64,000 nt of DNA from an uncultured Lachnospiraceae bacterium. Lineage in GTDB: Bacteria > Bacillota > Clostridia > Lachnospirales > Lachnospiraceae. A program made the translations under genes and the position numbers. The notes beneath the pieces are model-generated. The model searched no databases and was not told the origin of the DNA. It saw only the letters and a program-made list of their open reading frames with translations. Numbering within the stretch: position 1 is the stretch's first letter; each line of letters starts with the position of its first letter. This document shows positions 26,479 to 34,310 of the stretch, one piece after another. Where the stretch lies: positions 20,003 to 84,002 of the forward strand of contig URPH01000008.1 in the NCBI GenBank assembly GCA_900549665.1, in the 5' to 3' direction.

Positions 26479-29436
26479 ATGAATACCAAAGACACCAGAC
26501 ACAATCCATTATCATACCTGAAAGCCCCGGGACGGCTCTGTCTTTCTCCCTGTGGTATTTTTATCATCACCTGTGTGATCATCGGGATACTGTATTTTGT
26601 ATTAAAGGATTCAGCCTTCCTTGGTTACCCAGAGCTAACGGATCTTATTATTGACAACATTGTGCTGGGCGGCTCCAATAAAACAGGGGAATGGAATTTA
26701 TTCTGGGCGCTGACCTGGATCGGCTGTTTTATCTGTCTGTTTTTGTTTATTCTTTCCGGTCGTATTTTCAAGTCTGAAGCTCATCAGACAGATCAAAGAT
26801 CTTTTTCAAAAATTTCCCGGACCGAGCTTGCCGTATTTCTACCGGCGGTCATCCAGACCGTTTTGTATGCGCATCATGTGCGTTATCTCTGGCTTTTTTC
26901 TTTTGTCTTTTTTATAATTCTGCTCATATACAAAGAATCTGCACCCCGCTATATCAGTGTCTATTTATTTTTGTATTTTGATCTGCAGTTAATTGCCATG
27001 ATCTGCAGCTTTCTTTCATTACCTGTCGTTTTCAACAACATGCTGTTGTTTTTCATACCCACAGTTTTGTTAGCTGCAGCTGTCTTAATCCGAAAAACAA
27101 TATCTCTGTCTGACAGCTTCATGCACAGGATATTTTTCGCATTACAGCTCCCGCTGCCATTCTTGTGTCTGCTGTATTTGAAAAGCACCTATCAGTATCA
27201 GGGTGAAACGGTAAAATTGCAGTTACCCATTGCTTACAGGCTGTCCATCCTTTTACTGATCGTTATATTATATATCTCCGTATTCTTTACCTATTTTAAA
27301 AAGAAACACCTGCAGACATTTTCCGTTATGTTTTCTTCTGTGGCATCTGTTTTTTTATATGGTTCCTTCCTTTCTGCAGCACAGATCGTACCAACCGATA
27401 TGCACCACTATGGTGAGCAGATGCTTCCTTATATGCAGCTTGTTGATTTTTCCATGAAGGCCTATACAGACTACTCCCCGGTTTCCGGATTCTTTCCGAT
27501 GATTCCCGGATTTTTCAACGCAGTTCTTTTTCACGGAAAAGCCACCACTTTTTATGCGGCATTTGCCCTGACCATGATTCTGTTTGCCCTTCTCACAATT
27601 TACCTGATCGGCAGACATGCCGGCGGTTTTTATGCACTGGTATTCGCCTTCCTCTTTCACATGCCGGTCTACTGCCGTACATGGATCATCCTGCCGGTGC
27701 TTCTTTTTCTCACGCTTCCGGCCGTTACAAAAAACAAGAGAAGATTTTTATATACCTATGTATTTTGCGGCTTCCTGTCCGGTCTCTACTATCCGCTATT
27801 CGGTCTTGCCATCATATGTGCAGGTCTTCCCTATGCCTGCGCCTGCCTCTATCTTTATTTAAAAGCAAAGACCTTACGGACGGAATGTAAAAAAACGCCT
27901 TTTTATATCGAAACACTGATTCTGCTTGTTCCCATCGCAGTTAGCATACCCTTACTAATCCGCATGGCCAGACATGTGCTTGCCTATTCCCACCAGACAA
28001 TCCTGGCCGATGGGCTTTCTCTTTCTGCCATCGATGTACCGGAATGGTTCATGCCCTATCTGGATATGCAGGGGCTTATGTCCGTTATACGAAACGCCCT
28101 TTATTATGCCGTCCGTTTTGTTGCTCCTATGGCTTTTGTATGGCTTGCACTTTTACTGCTCTGTATTTATATCTACAAAAATTACAGTCAGAAGCAGAGA
28201 AATATCCGAGCCTTTGCTTCACCGGCTTTTCTGCTTACTGCCGCAGCCTTTATCCTGCTGCCGGTCTGCTATACCTACACATTGGTCATCATGGATGAGG
28301 GCTGGGTATGTCGTCTGTTTTCCCGCAGCGGCCACATTTACCTCTGGGTATTCGGTGCCCTGCTTCCTATCCTCTGCATCCGTTACGGCAGCCTGTTTTT
28401 TAATTCTGACAAAAGTAAAAATCTATTTATCTTGCTTTGCTTATGTATTGGTCTTATACCGTTTTCGACAATGCGTGACTATCAATTCCCGGTACCCGAT
28501 GGCACAACCAATGCGGATGCCTCTGTAATTGGTGAGTATACAGTCAATTTCAAGCCCTTTGCTTTGTCCGATGGCATGACACTTATTTCAGACGATAACA
28601 GACAGGCCTTCAACCGGCTTGGCAATGGCTTTATCGATCAAAACACACTATCCTCGCTCTATGACTATCAAAACCGGCTGGCAATTTTAAAGTTTATAGA
28701 TTCTGACGTGCGGATCATGGGACTTAACAGCCTGCAGCTTTATTACTTTTTACTAGATGAAAAGGCTCCCTATTCCGGCAAGGTCTCTCTGGCTAAAAGC
28801 TATGAAGCTTCCAAAGATGTGTGTTCCTCTGTCAATTCACATACTGTCATCGGAAGTGATATCAAGCCATTAAACAATTATTATCTGTACCGTTATTTGC
28901 TGGATCAGGGCTACCGCTATGATGCCCTTACGCAGTTTTATCTTCCCAGAGAGCTTTTTGTAACACTCTATGGAAAAGAATCCTATGAAAAAGCGGATTT
29001 ATCAGAGACTCCTTTTTCATCCTCGGTTTATCTGGCAAAGGCTCCTGCGGTACTGGCAGCTAACCTGTCCAATTTAACCGCTACTCTGGAAGCTTCGGAT
29101 AAGCCGGATGACTTTTTGGAAGTCACTCTGGATCCTTCACTGATAGAACAGCAGCTTGGAATTGCACCAACGCACGACACCATCCTTTGTGTCGGATTGG
29201 GCAGAGATACAGACAATGCCTCTGCATATGGAAATCTGTATATTGATTATGAAGAGGGACACTGGCTCATACCTCTTGGTATAAATGAGGCTTATTGTGA
29301 ATACCCTAATGACGAACTATATTTATCTGTATATACACCGGAGGGCACAGAGCCGGGCAATTTGTCCGTTCCGCTGAAAGATGTCTGTCCGGAATATCAT
29401 TTTTATCAATTATCCAAAAACAGGAGGCTTCCATGA
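26479..29436 (+). CDS. large polytopic membrane protein, putative GT-C-like
   Basis: A 985-residue protein that I cannot place in a named family. The ATG at 26479 (MNTKDTRHNPLSYLK) follows an AAAGGA site. A frame extension back to 26329 lies inside the GT2 gene and is not needed. About 12-14 hydrophobic segments fill residues 25-660, including CGIFIITCVIIGILYFVL and VYLFLYFDLQLIAMICSFL. A soluble C-terminal domain of roughly 320 residues follows. This plan (many helices then an extracellular domain) resembles GT-C or polymer-building proteins. It overlaps the next gene by 4 bases (ATGA), so the two are coupled. Confidence 0.85.
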   Translation: MNTKDTRHNPLSYLKAPGRLCLSPCGIFIITCVIIGILYFVLKDSAFLGYPELTDLIIDNIVLGGSNKTGEWNLFWALTWIGCFICLFLFILSGRIFKSEAHQTDQRSFSKISRTELAVFLPAVIQTVLYAHHVRYLWLFSFVFFIILLIYKESAPRYISVYLFLYFDLQLIAMICSFLSLPVVFNNMLLFFIPTVLLAAAVLIRKTISLSDSFMHRIFFALQLPLPFLCLLYLKSTYQYQGETVKLQLPIAYRLSILLLIVILYISVFFTYFKKKHLQTFSVMFSSVASVFLYGSFLSAAQIVPTDMHHYGEQMLPYMQLVDFSMKAYTDYSPVSGFFPMIPGFFNAVLFHGKATTFYAAFALTMILFALLTIYLIGRHAGGFYALVFAFLFHMPVYCRTWIILPVLLFLTLPAVTKNKRRFLYTYVFCGFLSGLYYPLFGLAIICAGLPYACACLYLYLKAKTLRTECKKTPFYIETLILLVPIAVSIPLLIRMARHVLAYSHQTILADGLSLSAIDVPEWFMPYLDMQGLMSVIRNALYYAVRFVAPMAFVWLALLLLCIYIYKNYSQKQRNIRAFASPAFLLTAAAFILLPVCYTYTLVIMDEGWVCRLFSRSGHIYLWVFGALLPILCIRYGSLFFNSDKSKNLFILLCLCIGLIPFSTMRDYQFPVPDGTTNADASVIGEYTVNFKPFALSDGMTLISDDNRQAFNRLGNGFIDQNTLSSLYDYQNRLAILKFIDSDVRIMGLNSLQLYYFLLDEKAPYSGKVSLAKSYEASKDVCSSVNSHTVIGSDIKPLNNYYLYRYLLDQGYRYDALTQFYLPRELFVTLYGKESYEKADLSETPFSSSVYLAKAPAVLAANLSNLTATLEASDKPDDFLEVTLDPSLIEQQLGIAPTHDTILCVGLGRDTDNASAYGNLYIDYEEGHWLIPLGINEAYCEYPNDELYLSVYTPEGTEPGNLSVPLKDVCPEYHFYQLSKNRRLP

Positions 29437-30737
29437 AAACAAATAATAAAACAACCCTGACACAGTTAAGCAGTCTTATCGAGGCAGCCCATTCACCGTT
29501 TCACTGCTGCGCCTATCTGGCAGACCAGCTTGATGAAGAGGGATTTTCCCGGCTGTTTTTAGACAAGCCCTTTGAAATTAAAAAAGGCGGAAAATATATG
29601 ATTCAGGCTTATGACGGCACACTGATCGCCTTTACGATTGGTCAGAACATATCGGATAAAGCTTTGCCAAAGCTTCGCATGATCACTGCACATACAGACT
29701 GGCCCAGTTTTCTGATAAAGCCCAATCCGGATCTTATCACAGACGGTTATCTCCGGCTCAACACAGAGCCCTATGGCGGTGCCGTATATCACACATGGAT
29801 TGACCGGCCGCTCGGTATTGCCGGCAAGGTATGTACAAGGTCTGAGGATCCGTTTGCACCCTCATGCAGACTTTTTGACAGTGGCAGACCGGTCGTTATC
29901 ATCCCCGGACTTGCCATTCACATGGATAAGGATATCAATACCGGCTTAAAGCTCAATCCACAGACCCAGCTGTTACCGCTTTTTTCCCTGACAGAAAATA
30001 ATGAAAATCAGGATTTCCTCTCTTATCTTGCATCCACGCTGGACTGCGATAAGGAAGACATCCTCGACTATGAACTCTTTTTATACAACAACGATCATCC
30101 GGAAACAGTCGGCTTAAACGATGAATTTGTATCTGCTCCACGTATCGACAACTGCTCCGGAGTTTTGGCAGCGCTCGATGCAATCTGCTCTGCCGGTACG
30201 GACAATGATGAAATCTGTATCTCTGCTTTTTATCACAATGAAGAGATCGGCAATGCAACCAAGCAGGGTGCAGCCTCAGCGGTTACCGAACAGATTTTGG
30301 AGCGTATCTTTTCCGGTCTTTCCCTGACCAGAGAAGATCTGTACTGCGCTCTGTCAGCAGGTCTCTGCCTGTCATTGGACGTTGCCCACGCCCTGCATCC
30401 GGCTTATACGGACAAAAATGATCTGACCAACCGCCTTGGACTGGGAAGTGGTGTCTGCTTAAAGCTTTCCGCCAGACAGTCCTACGCCACCGATTCAACC
30501 TATGTCAGTGTGATACAGGCTCTCTGCGACACACACCGGATCCCATATGGAAAGTTTGTCAACCGTTCCGACCAGCGTGGCGGTTCCACGCTTGGCACGG
30601 TGGTGAGTACTTCCCTTTCCATGCCCTGTGTGGATGCCGGTGTCTGGCTTTTGTCCATGCATTCCGCGAGAGAGCTGATTGCATTAGACGACCAGACCTC
30701 ACTTTGTGAGCTTGGCAGGAAGCTTTTTCTGGCTTAA
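29433..30737 (+). CDS. M18 family aminopeptidase
   Basis: A dizinc aspartyl-aminopeptidase-type exopeptidase of 434 residues, probably cytoplasmic. The metal and catalytic stretches are present: ITAHTDWPSFLIKPNP (about residues 84-99), GGAVYHTWIDRPLGIAGKV near 109, APRIDNCSGVLAALDAI near 231, FYHNEEIGNATKQGAAS near 265, and DVAHALHPAY near 311. M18 enzymes remove N-terminal acidic or other residues during peptide turnover. It is translationally coupled to the membrane protein upstream, an odd partner for a peptidase. Confidence 0.92.
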   Translation: MKTNNKTTLTQLSSLIEAAHSPFHCCAYLADQLDEEGFSRLFLDKPFEIKKGGKYMIQAYDGTLIAFTIGQNISDKALPKLRMITAHTDWPSFLIKPNPDLITDGYLRLNTEPYGGAVYHTWIDRPLGIAGKVCTRSEDPFAPSCRLFDSGRPVVIIPGLAIHMDKDINTGLKLNPQTQLLPLFSLTENNENQDFLSYLASTLDCDKEDILDYELFLYNNDHPETVGLNDEFVSAPRIDNCSGVLAALDAICSAGTDNDEICISAFYHNEEIGNATKQGAASAVTEQILERIFSGLSLTREDLYCALSAGLCLSLDVAHALHPAYTDKNDLTNRLGLGSGVCLKLSARQSYATDSTYVSVIQALCDTHRIPYGKFVNRSDQRGGSTLGTVVSTSLSMPCVDAGVWLLSMHSARELIALDDQTSLCELGRKLFLA

Positions 30738-30785
30738 ACACTGCTCAACGAAACAAAATCTATAAATCACTGTTTATTGATTTTA

Positions 30786-31217
30786 CTACAAAAAGCGTTT
30801 CAGATCGCACATAAAGTCCTCTTCCGTCGTGATAAGACTTTTAGCGATTGAAATGCTTTCTTTGGAAGCCGCCTTATATTTATTGATATACTCCGATACG
30901 GACTGGATACCCATATTGCAGCCGTCCATCAGGATCTTGGCTGCCTGATGATTATCTTCTCTCATCATCATCTTGAGCTGTGTCGTGGTTTTAGCCATGA
31001 TCGCAGCCATGGCATCCGGCATTTTGCCTGTTTCCCCGCATGCATGAAGCATCGTTGTTACTTCTTTCTGCAGAGCCTGATGCTTCTGCTTGTAGCATTC
31101 TGTCACATGTGCCATATCAGGTCCCATATGAAACCCTTCCATCCGGTCAATACTGTCTATCGCCATTTTACAGCCCGAATCTACCTCTTTTAATAATTTG
31201 ATCGTATCATCCTGCAT
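30786..31217 (-). CDS. hypothetical helical protein (ferritin-like composition)
   Basis: A 143-residue, all-helical soluble protein with many His, Met and acidic residues (for example MEGFHMGPDMAHVTECYKQK), in a length and helix pattern like a four-helix bundle. No di-iron EExxH pair is clear, so I do not call it a ferritin. Start ATG at 31217 has GGAGGTG 8 bases upstream, but that site lies inside a 12-bp inverted repeat (see the regulatory feature). This gene and the GGDEF gene upstream are separated by only that structure. The function is unknown. Confidence 0.75.
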   Translation of the reverse strand: MQDDTIKLLKEVDSGCKMAIDSIDRMEGFHMGPDMAHVTECYKQKHQALQKEVTTMLHACGETGKMPDAMAAIMAKTTTQLKMMMREDNHQAAKILMDGCNMGIQSVSEYINKYKAASKESISIAKSLITTEEDFMCDLKRFL

Positions 31218-31218
31218 T

Positions 31219-31285
31219 AAAAAAACACCTCCACATATCTACACTGTCATTTCTGACAGTTAGTATACGAAAAAGGTGTTTTTTT
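31219..31285 (-). promoter_or_regulatory. leader inverted repeat covering the ribosome binding site
   Basis: A perfect 12-bp inverted repeat (AAAAAAACACCT at 31219-31230, AGGTGTTTTTTT at 31274-31285) encloses a hairpin CTGTCA-GAAA-TGACAG (31244-31259). On the minus strand the repeat arm contains the GGAGGTG site of the 30786-31217 gene and ends in a T-run. It could terminate transcription from the GGDEF gene, hide the ribosome site, or both. Confidence 0.75.
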
Positions 31286-31292
31286 ATACATG

Positions 31293-32582
31293 TTAAAAAG
31301 CATATCTGCTATGGAAACGATAATATTCGTGCTTGTCCAGATACATGGCTGATTCAGCTGATTTCACAACCTCCTCCAGAGTACCGGAACGATTGATCCA
31401 CGCATATCCGATGGCTGCTGTCTGATCACATTCCATCTGCATGATATCACGAAACGCACGGAACTTGGCACCGGCCTCTTTTTTGGTAATTCCCTGTATG
31501 ATAACCAGAAACTCATCTCCGCTGATGCGGTAGCAGCGGTCTGTATCGAAGTACTTTCCAAACACGTCGGTAAACCTCCGGATATAAGCATCTCCCGCTT
31601 CATCTCCCTGTGTATCGTTGATCAGCTTTAAGCCATTCATATCGGCATATATGACTGCGACCGTCTTTTTACGCGGCAGTCCAAAATAATTTTTGCACGC
31701 CTCCTGATAGCTTGCCCGGTTTAAAAAACCTGTCAGGGAATCTCTGGTCTGATAGTATTCAAGCTCTTTTTTCCGCTTCTGCTCCAGGGAATAAATATCG
31801 TGTACATCACGGATATACAGAATCACGATCTGGTTTTCCGGTGTATACTCGACACTCGGGATCAATTCCATGGATTCCCAGCGGAATTTTCCATCCTCTT
31901 CTTTTCTCCGGTATATCAGCTCCGTACTTTCCTTGCTGTGTCTGAAATGCATGCGGATGCGATGAATGGACGTAAATTCCATGAAACTTTTTACATCATC
32001 CTTGTACACATAACCGTTTTCCGCAAATTTGCGAAACCATTCGGACATCTTGACAGACATTCCGTGATCTGCCTTGTCTGATTCATAATCAACCTTGAGT
32101 TCCTGATGCGAATCATCCGAAAGATTGATCCTTATGATCTTGCGGTATACGCTTGAAAGCATTCTCATCGAATCTTCCAGACCGCGCGAATCGTTGTCCG
32201 CAAGCTTCCATATATACAATACGTTGGGATTTTGTTCGGAATAAGAGGACGGGATGATCAGTTCGAAAGTGACCCACGTATAGTGGTTTCTCATCTTGCG
32301 TCGAAAAGTATGTACCTGATGATACTGCCCATACCGGATAGATCTGCGGATATAAACCGGATTAAAATGAAAATGAAAATCCGAGAAATCCGCCGGATAC
32401 ACCAGGCCCGAATTGCCTATGGCTTTGACATAAGCCTCAATACTGCCCGATTTCGGAATGTTTAAATGCATTTCGTCATGCGGACGTTTCAGAATATTGT
32501 ACTCCCCAGTCTGTGCATTTACCTGTATTGCTTTAAATACAGTTTCAAAGCACGTAGCATATACCCAATTTAAATCGTTCAT
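31293..32582 (-). CDS. GGDEF domain protein (diguanylate cyclase-like) with PAS-like N-terminus
   Basis: A probable cyclic di-GMP synthase. Residues about 1-270 form one or two sensory PAS-like domains without membrane segments. The GGDEF domain is about 290-425: RDSLTGFLNRASYQEAC opens it, YADMNGLKLINDTQGDEAGD follows, and the signature loop reads RISGDEF (SGDEF in place of GGDEF, which is normally tolerated). No RxxD autoinhibitory motif is obvious. It is read on the minus strand, and its stop abuts the leader structure of the next gene. HD-GYP at 16557 is the only other cyclic di-GMP gene seen. Confidence 0.9.
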   Translation of the reverse strand: MNDLNWVYATCFETVFKAIQVNAQTGEYNILKRPHDEMHLNIPKSGSIEAYVKAIGNSGLVYPADFSDFHFHFNPVYIRRSIRYGQYHQVHTFRRKMRNHYTWVTFELIIPSSYSEQNPNVLYIWKLADNDSRGLEDSMRMLSSVYRKIIRINLSDDSHQELKVDYESDKADHGMSVKMSEWFRKFAENGYVYKDDVKSFMEFTSIHRIRMHFRHSKESTELIYRRKEEDGKFRWESMELIPSVEYTPENQIVILYIRDVHDIYSLEQKRKKELEYYQTRDSLTGFLNRASYQEACKNYFGLPRKKTVAVIYADMNGLKLINDTQGDEAGDAYIRRFTDVFGKYFDTDRCYRISGDEFLVIIQGITKKEAGAKFRAFRDIMQMECDQTAAIGYAWINRSGTLEEVVKSAESAMYLDKHEYYRFHSRYAF

Positions 32583-32600
32583 AGTTCCCCCAAAACTTTA

Positions 32601-33338
32601 TCAGTAATCTGCTTTTATCATGCAAAGCCCCTTGGCCGGTGCTGTAAATCCTGCCAGCTTCCGATCCTTTGCATCTATCAGCGAAACGATACTGTCCACC
32701 GTCCGCTTCCCATATCCGACCTCCAGCAGGGTGCCGGTCAGAATCCGCACCATGTGCTGCAAAAATCCGTTTCCGTGAAATGTCAGTGTCAGAAGATCGC
32801 CCTTTTTCACGATCTCAATTTTGTCAATGTTGCGGACTGTTGATTTTTTCATACGCGGATTGCTGCAAAAGCTCGCAAAATCATGTGATCCGATCAGAGC
32901 CTGTGCCGCCTGCTTCATCGCTTCCACATCCGGCTTTTCTTCCAGCGCATATACATATTTACGGTTGAATACCGGTTTGGTTTCCCCGATATAACACGTA
33001 TAGCAGTAGGTCTTTCCGGTCGCGTTGTAACGACTGTGAAAGCGGTCGGATGCAATTTTTACCTCTTTGACACATATATCATCCGGCAGATACTGATTGA
33101 GGTAATCCCGGATCTCTCCAACCTCCAGCTGTGTATCCATCCGGGCATTACAGACCATATTTTGTGCATGGACACCGGCATCCGTACGTCCGCAGCCAAT
33201 CACCTCGACTGCCTGTCCTGTCATAAGAGAAAGTACATTTTCCATCTTTCCCTGTATTGTCATATCCGTTGTCGGCTGATGTTCCCATCCATAAAACCGG
33301 GTCCCATCATAAGACAAGATCATTTTATAATTTTGCAC
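32601..33338 (-). CDS. truA: tRNA pseudouridine synthase A
   Basis: Isomerises uridines 38-40 in the tRNA anticodon arm. The 245-residue protein has the MILSYDGTRFYGWEHQP opening, the catalytic Asp in GCGRTDAGVHAQN near residue 50, RFHSRYNATGKTYCY near 90, and HGNGFLQHMVRILTGTLLEVG near the C-terminus. The start is one of two adjacent GTGs (33341 or 33338) after AAAGAGAG. An ATG at 33323 would clip the first strand. The start overlaps the stop of the phosphatase gene upstream by about 14 bases. Confidence 0.93.
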   Translation of the reverse strand: MQNYKMILSYDGTRFYGWEHQPTTDMTIQGKMENVLSLMTGQAVEVIGCGRTDAGVHAQNMVCNARMDTQLEVGEIRDYLNQYLPDDICVKEVKIASDRFHSRYNATGKTYCYTCYIGETKPVFNRKYVYALEEKPDVEAMKQAAQALIGSHDFASFCSNPRMKKSTVRNIDKIEIVKKGDLLTLTFHGNGFLQHMVRILTGTLLEVGYGKRTVDSIVSLIDAKDRKLAGFTAPAKGLCMIKADY

Positions 33339-34245
33339 CACTTACGCTCTCTTTCTTTTTTGTATCATTTAACATGTTTAACATTGCTCTGCGATGCGGA
33401 TTTTCTTTTTTCATGTAGTTTTCCCGATATGCATCAGCTCTTCTTTGCGCTTCCTGCATGGGAATCTTCTTATCTGCATTTTTGTAAAAACGATTCTCCA
33501 GAGTGTCGGGATAAATCTCTTCCAGGTTTTCCAGACAAATTGCACAGAGCATGCAGGGATATTCAAATCGTTTGGAAAAACAGCATCCTCCGTCCAGATT
33601 GATGGAATTTTCGCGATAGGCAATCATACCCGGACGGTCCGGATACTCATCCTGTGCAATATATTCCCGGTCAACGGTGGAGGTATGACCATGAATAATG
33701 ATCTCATCCGGATTGTGATTGATATAATCGCAGCGTTTTTCCAGATTGATATAAAACTGCCTGCCCTCATTTTCCTCATCATAATCATACCACGAATGGA
33801 CAAGACGGTATGTGACCTCTTTTCCGGCCTGTGATCTGATCGTCAGCTTTTTGGAAGCCGGCATTTTTTCAAAAAGCTGCATGATCGGCTCAATCTTATC
33901 TTTTTCCCGGATTCCCTTTTTCTCAAGCACTTCGGAAAAATCATAATAGGTCTTGGGGATTGGTTCCCTTGGAATATAAAATCCCTGCTCTTTATACCAG
34001 GGCAGATATTCTGCCACATACCAGGTCAGAGCCAGCTGCTCGTGATTGCCACGGATGCACTGATATCTGCCATTTTGTGAAATATGACGTTGTGCCCAGT
34101 ACAGTACTTCCCATACCTTCGGCCCCCGGTCGATCAAATCTCCCAAAAGGATAAACTGTGCCGATCTGTCTCTTTTTTCTATTATTGTTAAAAGTGTTGC
34201 AAGCTCATCGTAGCAACCATGCACATCACCAATCACATAGTGCAT
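33325..34245 (-). CDS. PP2A-like metallophosphoesterase (protein phosphatase family)
   Basis: A calcineurin-type dimetal phosphoesterase of 306 residues. The ATG at 34245 (MHYVIGDVHGCYDEL) lies 8 bases after GAGGTG. The three family blocks are GDVHG (residues 6-10), GDLIDRG near 35, and RGNHEQ near 68, with HGHTSTVD for later metal ligands. This is the serine/threonine phosphatase/ApaH-like arrangement, and the substrate may be a phosphoprotein or dinucleotide. The C-terminal part has a CxxC-like Cys cluster (EYPCMLCAICLENLEE) that may be a family quirk. It overlaps truA by about 14 bases. Confidence 0.88.
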   Translation of the reverse strand: MHYVIGDVHGCYDELATLLTIIEKRDRSAQFILLGDLIDRGPKVWEVLYWAQRHISQNGRYQCIRGNHEQLALTWYVAEYLPWYKEQGFYIPREPIPKTYYDFSEVLEKKGIREKDKIEPIMQLFEKMPASKKLTIRSQAGKEVTYRLVHSWYDYDEENEGRQFYINLEKRCDYINHNPDEIIIHGHTSTVDREYIAQDEYPDRPGMIAYRENSINLDGGCCFSKRFEYPCMLCAICLENLEEIYPDTLENRFYKNADKKIPMQEAQRRADAYRENYMKKENPHRRAMLNMLNDTKKKESVSGAKL

Positions 34246-34310
34246 TTTTTCCACCTCATGCCAGTTTATTGTATGAATAATAAAAATTTACCGCCAATAT
34301 TATACCATAA

